DNA of 64,000 nt, from NCBI GenBank assembly GCA_964461815.1, contig CAYWVF010000006.1:1-64000 (forward strand), written 5' to 3'. The notes under the pieces are model-generated. The model did not search any database, was not told the DNA's origin, and saw only the letters and a program-made list of their open reading frames with translations. Source of the stretch: JAAZBA01 sp964461815. Its GTDB lineage: Bacteria; Bacillota; Clostridia; Oscillospirales; QAMX01. This document shows, in pieces, positions 42,684 to 50,805 of the stretch (position 1 is its first letter; every line of letters starts with the position of its first letter). A program made the position numbers and the translations under genes.

Positions 42684-43508
42684 TCAATTTTCTGTCACGT
42701 AAAGCATTATCTTCGTAATGTATTCATTCTCATCACCCGTAGAAAGATAATCATTTATCGCAAATTCGTAGGAATCGGAGACGATATTCAGCCTATTCTC
42801 CTCGCAATAGCTTAATATTCGCTCATAAGAACGTCCGATAGAGGCATAATCCCCTATATGATAGGTACATACGCACTTCCCTGTCGGCAGCTCAACGAGT
42901 CCATCAATATTGAATAGCTTTTCGATAGGCAGAAATACATATGAAGCTTCCGTATATTTCTTATTTCTTATTCTATCATACGGAACAATAGCACCGCTCT
43001 GAAAAAAAACAGGGAGCTTTTCCTTGAAAGAGCGTGCAAAGCATTCCTTCGTTGCAATGCTGACCTGTTCCAATGAATACGGCTCATTTACCTCGTGTAC
43101 CAAAATGTACTGACTCTTTACGTCTTCAATCGTGACCGCTTCGCTGCGTTCACGTATCGACACAGCGTGCTCCAGTTGAACACAGCGATGCTCAACTCGA
43201 CTTTTTATCATTTGCAGCTCTTCGATCTGCCGTTCGATAGCAGTCAGCTGCTTTCTCAATGCGACGATGGAATCCTCTATCGTATAGCTTTTCATATGAG
43301 CCTTGATCTCATCCAGTGAAAAGCCGATCCTCTTCATAATACAGATCGTGTCCAGATAATCAAGCTGCTTCACACTATAATAACGATACCCATTTTCGGG
43401 ATCAACATAAGCGGGACAAAACAGACCAATCTTATCATAGAAGATCAACGTTTGACGGGAGATATTCTGCTGTTTTGAAAGCTCACCAATGGAAAATAAA
43501 TTTTTCAT
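42684..43508 (-). CDS. MerR-family regulator with GyrI-like effector domain
   Basis: A 274-residue BmrR/TipA-like activator. The winged helix is at the N-terminus (SIGELSKQQNISRQTLIFYDKIGL...NGYRYYS), followed by a long dimerisation coiled coil (about 75-125) and a C-terminal ligand domain of the GyrI/BmrR type (about 130-274). The start at 43508 has AGAGG four bases upstream. Such regulators bind drugs or other ligands and twist promoters with over-long spacers; exactly such a promoter lies in the divergent gap to yitT. Confidence 0.88.
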   Translation of the reverse strand: MKNLFSIGELSKQQNISRQTLIFYDKIGLFCPAYVDPENGYRYYSVKQLDYLDTICIMKRIGFSLDEIKAHMKSYTIEDSIVALRKQLTAIERQIEELQMIKSRVEHRCVQLEHAVSIRERSEAVTIEDVKSQYILVHEVNEPYSLEQVSIATKECFARSFKEKLPVFFQSGAIVPYDRIRNKKYTEASYVFLPIEKLFNIDGLVELPTGKCVCTYHIGDYASIGRSYERILSYCEENRLNIVSDSYEFAINDYLSTGDENEYITKIMLYVTEN

Positions 43509-43516
43509 AAAACCTC

Positions 43517-43547
43517 TTGACATTATAGTTACTATACAGTTTATAAT
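43517..43547 (+). promoter_or_regulatory. MerR-controlled promoter of yitT with 19-bp spacer and dyad
   Basis: TTGACA (43517-43522) and TATAAT (43542-43547) are exactly 19 bases apart. The spacer contains the palindrome TATAGTTACTATA, centred between the elements. This is the classic architecture of MerR-activated promoters. Confidence 0.75.
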
Positions 43548-43588
43548 TATATCATAAAAGCACGCTGACATCAAGGAGGTTATTCAAA

Positions 43589-44236
43589 TTGAGTTCCGGC
43601 ATAGCGACCCTTTGGGAAAAGATCACCGAGGATCTGACAGTAAAAAAAATACTGCTCTTATTACTCGGTGCAATGATCTGTTCCTTTGGCATTCACAACA
43701 TCCACCAACGTACTAACATAACGGAGGGTGGAATAATAGGGCTTATGCTCTTGATCGAGCACTGGCTTGAATTTTCACCGGCGTATATTACACCCGTTTT
43801 AGATATTGCCTGCTATGCACTTGCATTTAAATTTTTAGGCTGGAAATTTATAAAGCTATCTATCATTTCAACACTGTTCATATCGGGCTTTTATAAGCTC
43901 TGGGAGCAGTTTCCTCCCATGCTTCCCGATCTGTCCGAGTATCCGCTGATCGCAGCTATCTTAGGCGGTATTTTTGTCGGCATAGGTGTCGGATTGATTA
44001 TCAGACAGGGCGGTTCCAGCGGCGGTGACGACGCACTTGCATTGACGATCTCGCACCTGCTCCACTGGAAGCTGTCACGAGCTTACCTTTTTACCGACAT
44101 TATCGTACTAATGCTGTCTCTGACGTACATACCTGTTAAAAGAATCGTTTTTTCGCTTATCACAGTAACAATATCCTCAAATTTGATCGATGTAGTTAAG
44201 GATTTTAAGTTTAAAAAGAACGATAAAGCTTTGTAG
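43589..44236 (+). CDS. YitT-family membrane protein
   Basis: A 215-residue integral membrane protein with five to six helices, covering the first, membrane half of YitT; the usual C-terminal cytoplasmic DUF2179 domain is absent. Marks are IHQRTNITEGGIIGLMLL and the RQGGSSGGDDALALTISHLL loop. A TTG start with AAGGAGG 9 bases upstream is chosen. Function of the family is unknown; the divergent MerR gene and its operator suggest ligand-induced expression. Confidence 0.82.
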   Translation: MSSGIATLWEKITEDLTVKKILLLLLGAMICSFGIHNIHQRTNITEGGIIGLMLLIEHWLEFSPAYITPVLDIACYALAFKFLGWKFIKLSIISTLFISGFYKLWEQFPPMLPDLSEYPLIAAILGGIFVGIGVGLIIRQGGSSGGDDALALTISHLLHWKLSRAYLFTDIIVLMLSLTYIPVKRIVFSLITVTISSNLIDVVKDFKFKKNDKAL

Positions 44237-44279
44237 GCTTAATATTATCTAAAAAAAGCATTGATCTCCGTCTTAACCG

Positions 44280-44311
44280 ACCCCCAAAGAGCTGTTTCTT
44301 GGGGGTAGTTC
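44280..44311 (+). terminator. yitT terminator
   Basis: An 8-bp GC-rich stem (44280-44287 with 44299-44306) with an 11-base loop; T-rich sequence follows after a few bases. Confidence 0.6.
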
Positions 44312-44353
44312 ATTTTTACAGGCGGTCTTTTTATATTTTTTCTTTGAAATCCA

Positions 44354-44396
44354 TTGACTTTACTCGGATAAAGAGTATAATAGAATTAGCGTTCTA
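44354..44396 (+). promoter_or_regulatory. tetR-family promoter with overlapping operator
   Basis: TTGACT (44354-44359), 16-bp spacer, TATAAT (44376-44381). The dyad TAGAA-6 bases-TTCTA (44381-44396) begins on the last base of the -10, well placed for autorepression. Confidence 0.6.
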
Positions 44397-44439
44397 GAAT
44401 AAACATCGCAGAACATGCATATTCATAAGGAGTGTTGTC

Positions 44440-45033
44440 ATGCCACCGAAACCGAAATTTACAAGAGCAGAGATCATTGATGCTGCATTGAGCGTTGTAT
44501 CGCAGGATGGGATCAATGCACTGACCGCAAAATCACTTGGAAACGCGCTGAACACCTCTGCAACTCCAATCTTCACAGTATTCAACTCCATGCAGGAAGT
44601 ACAGGACGAGGTCAAGACTGCTGCAATGGAGCGGTTTGAATCTTATGTTCACAAGACTGATACGGATATGCCGATCTTCAAACAGGTCGGTATGCAGATG
44701 ATCTCATTTGCCAAGGAAGAACCGAATCTATATCAGCTTGTTTTCATGTCACAAAACAGTGATGTGAAGTCTTTTTCCGATATCTACGCTCATCTCGGCA
44801 GTGTTGTCGATGAATGTCTGAATACGATCAGAGAGAATTACGACTTGTCTGTCGAGGACGCTAAGACGCTTTTTGAGCACTCCTGGATTCATACCTACGG
44901 GATCGGTACGCTTTGTGCCACGGGAACATGTGATTTCACGCAGGAAGAAATATCCATGATGTTGACGCGGGATTTTACAGCCATGATGATGTTGTTAAAA
45001 AAACATGGAGGAACGAATAAATGGAATACATAA
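44440..45033 (+). CDS. TetR-family transcriptional regulator
   Basis: A 197-residue repressor. The N-terminal HTH (about 8-50) reads TRAEIIDAALSVVSQDGINALTAKSLGNALNTSATPIF, slightly unusual in the recognition helix, and the C-terminal helical ligand domain resembles TetR_C_25/WHG types. AAGGAG lies 8 bases before the ATG. It overlaps the following acetyltransferase gene by 13 bases, so they form an operon probably repressed by TetR. Codon use (more ATC, less ATA than neighbours) hints at horizontal transfer. Confidence 0.85.
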   Translation: MPPKPKFTRAEIIDAALSVVSQDGINALTAKSLGNALNTSATPIFTVFNSMQEVQDEVKTAAMERFESYVHKTDTDMPIFKQVGMQMISFAKEEPNLYQLVFMSQNSDVKSFSDIYAHLGSVVDECLNTIRENYDLSVEDAKTLFEHSWIHTYGIGTLCATGTCDFTQEEISMMLTRDFTAMMMLLKKHGGTNKWNT

Positions 45034-45791
45034 AGGTGACAAACGAAAATCTGGAAAGTGAGCATATTTGCTGTGCTATTTCCGGTAATAATGACATCCA
45101 GGTATCCTCCAAAAAGGCGTGGCTGAAAGAGTGCTTTGATGACGGACTTGTTTTTCTGAAAAGCACTGAGCGTGGAAAATGCTTTATTGAGTATATCCCT
45201 GCCGAAAATGCATGGAATCCGATCGATGCAGACGGCTATCTTTACATCGACTGTCTGTGGGTGTCCGGCTCATTCAAGGGGCATGGGTATTCCACTGACC
45301 TGCTGAATGCATGTATCGAGGACGCAAGGGCAGGAAAGAAATATGGCCTTTGCATTTTAGCGGCGGCAAAGAAAAAGCCGTTTCTCGCCGATCCAAAGTT
45401 CCTGAAATACAAAGGCTTTACAGCTTGTGACGAATCAGATAATGGTATCCAACTTTGGTATTTACCTATTACAGAAAATGCTCCTGTGCCGAAATTCAAG
45501 CCGTGTGCAAAGCATCCGCACGTTGATGAGAACGGTTATGTACTGTATTACACCAGCCAATGCCCGTTCAATGCGAAATACGTTCCCATCATAGAAGCTA
45601 TCGCAAAGGAAAGATCAGTGTCGTTTCACGCAATTCATCTAAAAAGTAAGGAGCAGGCGCAGAATGCTCCCACGCCGATCACAACCTATGCTCTCTTTCA
45701 TAACGGCGAGTACCTGACCAATGAGCAGATGAACGACAAGCGTTTTCTGAAACTGCTTGAGAAAGAAAGTGAAATAGAAAATGAACAGTAA
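45021..45791 (+). CDS. GNAT acetyltransferase with C-terminal YoaP domain
   Basis: A 256-residue protein. Residues 1-150 form a GNAT fold; the acetyl-CoA loop is seen near LWVSGSFKGHGYSTDLLNACI. Residues about 165-250 match the YoaP-like domain (VDENGYVLYYTSQCPFNAKYVP, thioredoxin-like with a single cysteine). Bacillus YoaP shares this pairing; the substrate is unknown. It overlaps tetR at its start and the next small gene at its end, so the three genes are translationally coupled. Confidence 0.82.
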   Translation: MEYIKVTNENLESEHICCAISGNNDIQVSSKKAWLKECFDDGLVFLKSTERGKCFIEYIPAENAWNPIDADGYLYIDCLWVSGSFKGHGYSTDLLNACIEDARAGKKYGLCILAAAKKKPFLADPKFLKYKGFTACDESDNGIQLWYLPITENAPVPKFKPCAKHPHVDENGYVLYYTSQCPFNAKYVPIIEAIAKERSVSFHAIHLKSKEQAQNAPTPITTYALFHNGEYLTNEQMNDKRFLKLLEKESEIENEQ

Positions 45792-45951
45792 TGTAGCGGT
45801 TAGGTTATTACTTGCAGCCGGTGTGCTGATGCTGCTTGCAGGCTGTATCTTTGGCTTCACACAGCAATGGATCTATGCAGCATTGGTGTGGGTCGGTGCG
45901 TTTGGCTGTCTGGTTGTAGCCTTGAACTTCAAAAATCGAAAAGATAAATAG
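45781..45951 (+). CDS. 56-residue two-helix membrane protein
   Basis: A small frame overlapping the acetyltransferase stop (ATG at 45781, stop of the previous gene at 45791). The product has two hydrophobic segments (about 6-26 and 30-50) with a short FTQQW turn between and a basic tail KNRKDK, giving a clear hairpin membrane protein. Overlap, orientation and composition support a real gene in the tetR operon. I do not recognise the family. Confidence 0.6.
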   Translation: MNSNVAVRLLLAAGVLMLLAGCIFGFTQQWIYAALVWVGAFGCLVVALNFKNRKDK

Positions 45952-46225
45952 CAAAAAGGAGAAAACGCACCCAAAAACAGGGTCAAAGCGATTTGGTACT
46001 GTTTGATGCTGAATATGTGTACTGAGAACTTCTTCCCGGCATTCGGCAACAATGTCCGGCTATAGTGTCTTGGTGCGGCATTGTGGTCGTTCGTTCCTAT
46101 TTGCATTTTTATGGTTGATGGGAATAGGCGTTTGCATGATTTTCCGTGCAAATCGGCACATTTGGAGCGTTGAATCCGATATAGAACGATAGCAGTCGAT
46201 ATATTTTCCTTAAAATATGTATTAA
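45952..46225. other. Gene-free stretch, possible remnant
   Basis: 274 bases after the tetR operon without a convincing gene. Short open frames exist in several frames on both strands, none with an SD or recognisable product, and the base composition is closer to the preceding accessory genes than to nagB. It may be a decayed gene or the edge of an inserted segment. Confidence 0.4.
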
Positions 46226-46258
46226 AAAACGGTGTGACCATTGCGGTCACACCGTTTT
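46226..46258. terminator. Bidirectional terminator before nagB end
   Basis: A 14-bp perfect stem (46226-46239 with 46245-46258) and 5-base loop with A- and T-runs on both sides. It may serve both the tetR operon and nagB. Confidence 0.8.
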
Positions 46259-46324
46259 ATGTCTCAATACGAGGCAAAAACAGCAACACTATTTTGTCCC
46301 GATTTATGCCGTTTGTCTGCTAAA

Positions 46325-47068
46325 TTATGCAAGGCCCTTTTCTGTGATGATCTTCATAGCTGCTTCGTCAGCAATGAGTGTTACATCGGGATGGAGCTGC
46401 AGAATGGAAGCCGGTACTTCAGGTGTAATATCACCGTATACGGACTTGTAGAGGATCTCAGCCTTGTCTTCGCCGCTTACGATAAATACTATCTTCTTAG
46501 CCTGCATGATCTCACGCATACCCATTGTCAGAGCCTTACGCGGAACATCGTTTGCGGAAGCGAAGAAACGCTTGTTAGCTTCGATCGTCATTTCTGTAAG
46601 TGCAACACAGTTTGTACCCTTTGAGAAATGATCGCTCGGCTCATTAAAGCCGATATGACCATCATGACCAAGGCCCAGAAGCTGGAGGTCGATTCCACCC
46701 ATAGAAGCGATGAGCTCGTCATATGCCTTAAGCTCAGCATCAATGTCAGCAGCCATACCGTTCGGAAGATGTGTGTTTTCCGGAGCGATATTTATTTTAT
46801 CAAAGAAATTTGTATGCATGTAGTAATAGTAGCTCTGGTCATTATCTCTCGGGAGTCCAACGTACTCGTCAAGGTTTACTGTACGGCAACCTGAAAAATC
46901 AACGTCTTCTGCCTTATTCTTTTCGATAAGAGCATTATATGTTCCCAGAGGTGTGGAACCTGTTGCGAAACCGAAAAGGCTTGTCGGCTTTACGATAGCC
47001 TGTGCAGCGATAATGTTAGCAGCATACTTGCTCATCTCATCGTAACATTTTGTTTTAATGATCTTCAT
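46325..47068 (-). CDS. nagB: Glucosamine-6-phosphate deaminase
   Basis: A 247-residue enzyme converting glucosamine-6-phosphate to fructose-6-phosphate and ammonia. Typical blocks are LFGFATGSTPLGTYNALI, TVNLDEYVGLPRDNDQSYYYYM and the active-site LLGLGHDGHIGFNEP, then LTMGMREIMQAKKIVFIVSG. AAAGGA is 9 bases before the ATG at 47068. It stands alone, without nagA nearby, under a near-consensus promoter. Confidence 0.96.
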   Translation of the reverse strand: MKIIKTKCYDEMSKYAANIIAAQAIVKPTSLFGFATGSTPLGTYNALIEKNKAEDVDFSGCRTVNLDEYVGLPRDNDQSYYYYMHTNFFDKINIAPENTHLPNGMAADIDAELKAYDELIASMGGIDLQLLGLGHDGHIGFNEPSDHFSKGTNCVALTEMTIEANKRFFASANDVPRKALTMGMREIMQAKKIVFIVSGEDKAEILYKSVYGDITPEVPASILQLHPDVTLIADEAAMKIITEKGLA

Positions 47069-47122
47069 TACTATCCATCCTTTACTATATATAATATATA
47101 AGTTCATTTTGTCGCTGTTATT

Positions 47123-47151
47123 ATTATACACCTAAAACGCATCATTGTAAA
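47123..47151 (-). promoter_or_regulatory. nagB promoter
   Basis: Minus-strand TTTACA (47151-47146), 17-bp spacer, TATAAT (47128-47123), 55 bases before the ATG. No extended -10. Confidence 0.65.
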
Positions 47152-47174
47152 GTATAATAAAGGTAAGTTTTTAT

Positions 47175-47930
47175 TTAAAAATTTGAGAAAAATCTGTATT
47201 CTTGACCGTCCTGCGAAAATTTATGCTGTCTGACGTCGAATACCTGCTCGATAATACCACTTTCTGCACATTCTACTGCTTTTCCCTCGAATTTCACCGA
47301 GCCCTCATCTATCACTACAATTCTGTCAGAGACTCTTACCGCCTGTGTCAGATCGTGCATTATCATAAGTATCGTTTTTTTGCCCTTTAAAGCAGATATC
47401 ATATTTAAAAACGACGCTTCGTACCGAATATCCATATATGTCGTAGGCTCATCAAGCACTATCATATCGGTATCCTGTGCAAGTATCATAGCAAAAAACG
47501 CCTTTTGCTGTTCGCCGCCCGACAAAGTATTTACCATCCTGTGTCTCAGAGCGTCTATGCCCGTATATTTAATAGCATTTTCAACATGCATCAGATCATT
47601 TTCCGACATTCGACCGCTTACATCCAGATACGGAGAACGACCGAAGCTTACAAGCTCATATACACTTATATCGGGAGAAGGCAGCTTCTGCGGAAGTATC
47701 GCAAGCTGTCTTGCACGTTCCTTGACATTGATACGCATGATATCACTGTCATTAACGGTTATTCTTCCCTTGTACTGTATCATTCGGTTTATGCATGACA
47801 CTATCGATGATTTTCCGCATCCGTTTTTACCGATCAACGTTGTTATCTCGCCTTTACACGCTGTAAAGCTCACATTTTCAAGCACCATTTTACTGCCGTA
47901 CGAAACAGCAAGCTCTTTTATTTTAAGCAT
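47175..47930 (-). CDS. FepC/FecE-type ABC transporter ATPase
   Basis: A 251-residue ATPase of the iron-chelate/cobalamin importer class. Walker A GKNGCGKSS, signature LSGGEQQKAFFAMILAQ, Walker B MIVLDEPTTYMD and the switch histidine in MHDLTQAVR are all present. It overlaps the permease gene by 8 bases and is last in a five-gene operon after a binding lipoprotein, a siroheme protein and DUF2461. The ligand could be a siderophore, heme, cobalamin or a molybdate-like anion. Confidence 0.92.
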   Translation of the reverse strand: MLKIKELAVSYGSKMVLENVSFTACKGEITTLIGKNGCGKSSIVSCINRMIQYKGRITVNDSDIMRINVKERARQLAILPQKLPSPDISVYELVSFGRSPYLDVSGRMSENDLMHVENAIKYTGIDALRHRMVNTLSGGEQQKAFFAMILAQDTDMIVLDEPTTYMDIRYEASFLNMISALKGKKTILMIMHDLTQAVRVSDRIVVIDEGSVKFEGKAVECAESGIIEQVFDVRQHKFSQDGQEYRFFSNF

Positions 47931-48927
47931 CTGTACTTTTTCTCTCCTTTATCAGAAGAATAAAGAAAAAGGGAGCTCCAATCAGCGACATGATTATTCC
48001 TACAGGTATCTCTGTCGGTGCAAAAAGTACTCTTCCCATAAGATCAGCGATCAAAACAAGTAAACTTCCAACAAGTGCGCTCGTGATGAGCATATATCTT
48101 GTATTATTGCCGACCAGTCGCCTTGAAATATGCGGAACGATAAGTCCGACAAAGCCCAGCAGTCCTGCAAAGCTCACTACTGCCGCCGCTGCTGCGGAAG
48201 CGCATATAAGGCATCCCATGCGTAACGCTTTTACCCTGACACCTACCGACTGAGCCATACTGTCTCCAAGACAGAGCAGATCTATTTTTTTCGAATAAAC
48301 AAGTGCGACAATAAAGCACATGATAATTATTATCGTCGGCAATATCATTTCATCAATATCCGCACCTGCGAAGCCGCCCACGGAAAAATAATTATACGAT
48401 GCCAAAACATCAGTATCAAGCATTGAGATAAACGATATTCCGGCATTGAGTATAGCCTGAACTGCAATACCTGCAAGTATTACCGTCATTTTTGATGAAC
48501 CGATCCTGTTCGCTATGGCAAGTATGATCAGCGTAGTTGAAAAGGCTCCGGCAAATGCTGCGACAGGCAGTCCCACAAAAGCAGTAGGTACAAAGTACAA
48601 CAGTAATATCACCGCAAAGCCTGCACCTGCATTTATACCTATTATATTCGGACTCGCCAATGCATTATTCGTTACACTCTGGAGCAGCACACCTGCCAGC
48701 GACAAACCTATCCCCGACAATATTGCCGCAACTACCCTTGGCAGGCGAACATTATATATTATTATAGATTGAGTGATGCTGTCATCTCGTTTGAGTACTC
48801 CGTTAATAAAAGCATCCCATCCCATATCTGCACTTCCAAAACGCAGCGATACAAGAACAGCAAAGATAAGTACTAAAAAGGCACACAGCATCCCTCTCGT
48901 ACTTCTCATAAAAAATCTATTCTTCAT
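47923..48927 (-). CDS. FecCD-type ABC transporter permease
   Basis: A 334-residue permease with nine to ten membrane helices. GVLLQSVTNNALASPNIIGINAGAGF, GLLGFVGLIVPHISRRLVGNNTRYM and the end ELPVGI-like TEIPVGIIMSLIGAPFFFILL are classic for BtuC/FecCD. It overlaps the binding-protein gene by 11 bases and the ATPase gene by 8. It forms the channel for the substrate delivered by the lipoprotein. Confidence 0.93.
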   Translation of the reverse strand: MKNRFFMRSTRGMLCAFLVLIFAVLVSLRFGSADMGWDAFINGVLKRDDSITQSIIIYNVRLPRVVAAILSGIGLSLAGVLLQSVTNNALASPNIIGINAGAGFAVILLLYFVPTAFVGLPVAAFAGAFSTTLIILAIANRIGSSKMTVILAGIAVQAILNAGISFISMLDTDVLASYNYFSVGGFAGADIDEMILPTIIIIMCFIVALVYSKKIDLLCLGDSMAQSVGVRVKALRMGCLICASAAAAAVVSFAGLLGFVGLIVPHISRRLVGNNTRYMLITSALVGSLLVLIADLMGRVLFAPTEIPVGIIMSLIGAPFFFILLIKERKSTDA

Positions 48928-49879
48928 ACTTTGTTTCCGAATACAAAAGCTCTATAAGATACTCATATGCTTCTGCCCATCTGCTGTTTGGTTTGTATTG
49001 AAACAGCTCCTTCGGCAAATAGCAGTAATTTCCATTCTGCACTGCTGTCAAGCTGCTCCACTCTTCACTTTCGAGCACACTGTCCATGTACTTCTTTGCC
49101 GCAAGCTCGTCACCCATTGTCGATATGAATATGTACTCAGGATCCTCTGTCAAAATTTCCTCAATACTCAGTCCATCAAGCAGTACGGGAGCAGTCTCAG
49201 CTATATTGTATGTCCCAAGCTCCTTTAGCATCGCACAAGCAAAATGGTTTTCTGCCACCTTAGCCTTTGCAGAGCTCTGCTTCGAACCGGAGCGAATAAA
49301 CAGTATCTTCTTTTCTTCGGTATTCTTTCCATCTATCGAGGAAAGAAGCTCATTTATCCTGTTTTCCACATTGACACCGTATTCCCGATAATTCTCCGGT
49401 GTACCCATAATATCGGTAAATATCTTTAAGACATCAAGGTAATCTTCAAATGTCTCCACTCGCAAAACAGCGCACGGTATTCCCGACGATCTCATAAGCT
49501 CAGCCGTTTCAAGCTGTGCGGCTATATCCGACGAGCATATAACAAGATCAGGCTCGTAGGATATCAGCAGTTCATTATCGATCGTCTTGCCTGCTCCATC
49601 ATCTACAAGCAGTGCTTCATCATCCGCAAAGCCACGTTCAACGCTTTCGCCCACCGTTATCGGCACATCACCGCCTGCCGTTGTCCATATATCGGCAAAG
49701 GATGACAGCAGTACCGCAGTTCTCTGAGGCTTCTGCTTCAGCTCCACATTATTTCCGAGATGATCGGTAAACGTATAATAATTTTCACTTTCCGCTTTAT
49801 TCTCTACAACTACTGAGGCGCATGAAGATAGCAGCAGTATTGCAAAAAATATTGCAAACAGAAGCTTTCTCTTACCCAT
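48917..49879 (-). CDS. Periplasmic-binding-type lipoprotein of a FecB/BtuF ABC importer
   Basis: A 320-residue substrate-binding lipoprotein. The signal peptide ends in the lipobox LSSC with Cys20; the mature protein has the FecB/BtuF two-lobe fold, seen in ELKQKPQRTAVLLSSFADIW, SYEPDLVICSSDIA and EEILTEDPEYIFISTMGDE. It overlaps the siroheme gene by 8 bases and the permease gene by 11. The ligand is not predictable; residues that would identify siderophore binding are not evident. Confidence 0.88.
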   Translation of the reverse strand: MGKRKLLFAIFFAILLLSSCASVVVENKAESENYYTFTDHLGNNVELKQKPQRTAVLLSSFADIWTTAGGDVPITVGESVERGFADDEALLVDDGAGKTIDNELLISYEPDLVICSSDIAAQLETAELMRSSGIPCAVLRVETFEDYLDVLKIFTDIMGTPENYREYGVNVENRINELLSSIDGKNTEEKKILFIRSGSKQSSAKAKVAENHFACAMLKELGTYNIAETAPVLLDGLSIEEILTEDPEYIFISTMGDELAAKKYMDSVLESEEWSSLTAVQNGNYCYLPKELFQYKPNSRWAEAYEYLIELLYSETKYEE

Positions 49880-50795
49880 TGATTATTGCATCCTTACGTG
49901 TGAGCAGCTCATCCGACAATATCTGTGACTGCGCCGTTTCAAAGCTTATACGCTCGACCATATCAGCAAAACGTTCTCCCGCTATTCCCTGCTCTTTAAA
50001 TAAAAGTATTGCTTTCTCAACGGCATCAAGAACCTCGCCCTCTGTCTTGAAAATATGCTCCAGACGTTTTCCTCTTGCAACCTTTTTACCCCATCTGCCG
50101 CCAATATACATCGCATAGCCGCCTGTATACTCATCAAAGGCATGGAACGGGCATTTATTTATGCAGCGTCCGCAGTTGTTGCATTCATTTTTGTCAACAG
50201 ATATCTTGCCGTCAACAGCTCTTGCAGCCTTGATCGGACATGCTTTTTCTATCTGACAGACCTTACAGCCTTTACACTTATCAAAATTGATCTCATGCAT
50301 ACGCTGACCGATAATACCGATATCGTTCAGATCCGGCTTTACACAGTTGTTCGGACATCCTCCGACAGCGATCTTAAACTTGTGCGGGAGCTTTACACTC
50401 CTGTAGCCCTTATAAAATCTGTAGTGTATCTTTTCCGAAAGTCCGAATGTATCGATCAAACCAAACACACATGTCGTACCCTTACAGGATACTACAGGTC
50501 GTACCTTTGGTCCTGTGCCGCCTGTCTCAAGTCCGTACTGATCGAGATACTCAATAAGTGAATCGATATTTGCATATGGTATACGCTGTATTTCTATCGT
50601 CTGACGTGTTGTCATCGCTATCTCTCCGCTTCCGAATTTCTCGGCAGCATCGGCTATTGCTCTACTTTCGGCAGACGTGATCTTTCCGTTTCTTGTAATA
50701 ACACGGCAGTTAAAGCAGTCCTCCGTCGTTTTGTCACGAAGGAAGCCCATACCCTTGACCCTTGCAATATCACTGTCAAGCAACATCGTACTCAT
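49872..50795 (-). CDS. Siroheme [4Fe-4S] sulfite/nitrite reductase-like protein with two ferredoxin clusters
   Basis: A 307-residue redox protein. The N-terminal ferredoxin-like half (10-90) precedes siroheme/[4Fe-4S] ligands Cys104, Cys109, Cys147 and Cys151 (CKGTTC and CPNNC). Two further [4Fe-4S] motifs follow, CKGCKVCQIEKACP (174-186) and CNNCGRCINKCP (205-215). Layout resembles AsrC-type anaerobic sulfite reductase. The first siroheme pair is CX4C where CX5C is commonly seen, and the first ferredoxin motif has two extra residues before its last cysteine. GAGG lies 8 bases before the ATG. Being fused by overlap to an ABC importer operon is unusual. Confidence 0.85.
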   Translation of the reverse strand: MSTMLLDSDIARVKGMGFLRDKTTEDCFNCRVITRNGKITSAESRAIADAAEKFGSGEIAMTTRQTIEIQRIPYANIDSLIEYLDQYGLETGGTGPKVRPVVSCKGTTCVFGLIDTFGLSEKIHYRFYKGYRSVKLPHKFKIAVGGCPNNCVKPDLNDIGIIGQRMHEINFDKCKGCKVCQIEKACPIKAARAVDGKISVDKNECNNCGRCINKCPFHAFDEYTGGYAMYIGGRWGKKVARGKRLEHIFKTEGEVLDAVEKAILLFKEQGIAGERFADMVERISFETAQSQILSDELLTRKDAIING

Positions 50796-50805
50796 TATAA
50801 AAACC

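Noticed and set aside
45873..46250. Minus-strand frame of 125 codons across the gene-free stretch
   Set aside because: It starts inside a terminator stem, lacks an SD and runs into the end of the small membrane protein gene; product has no recognisable features.
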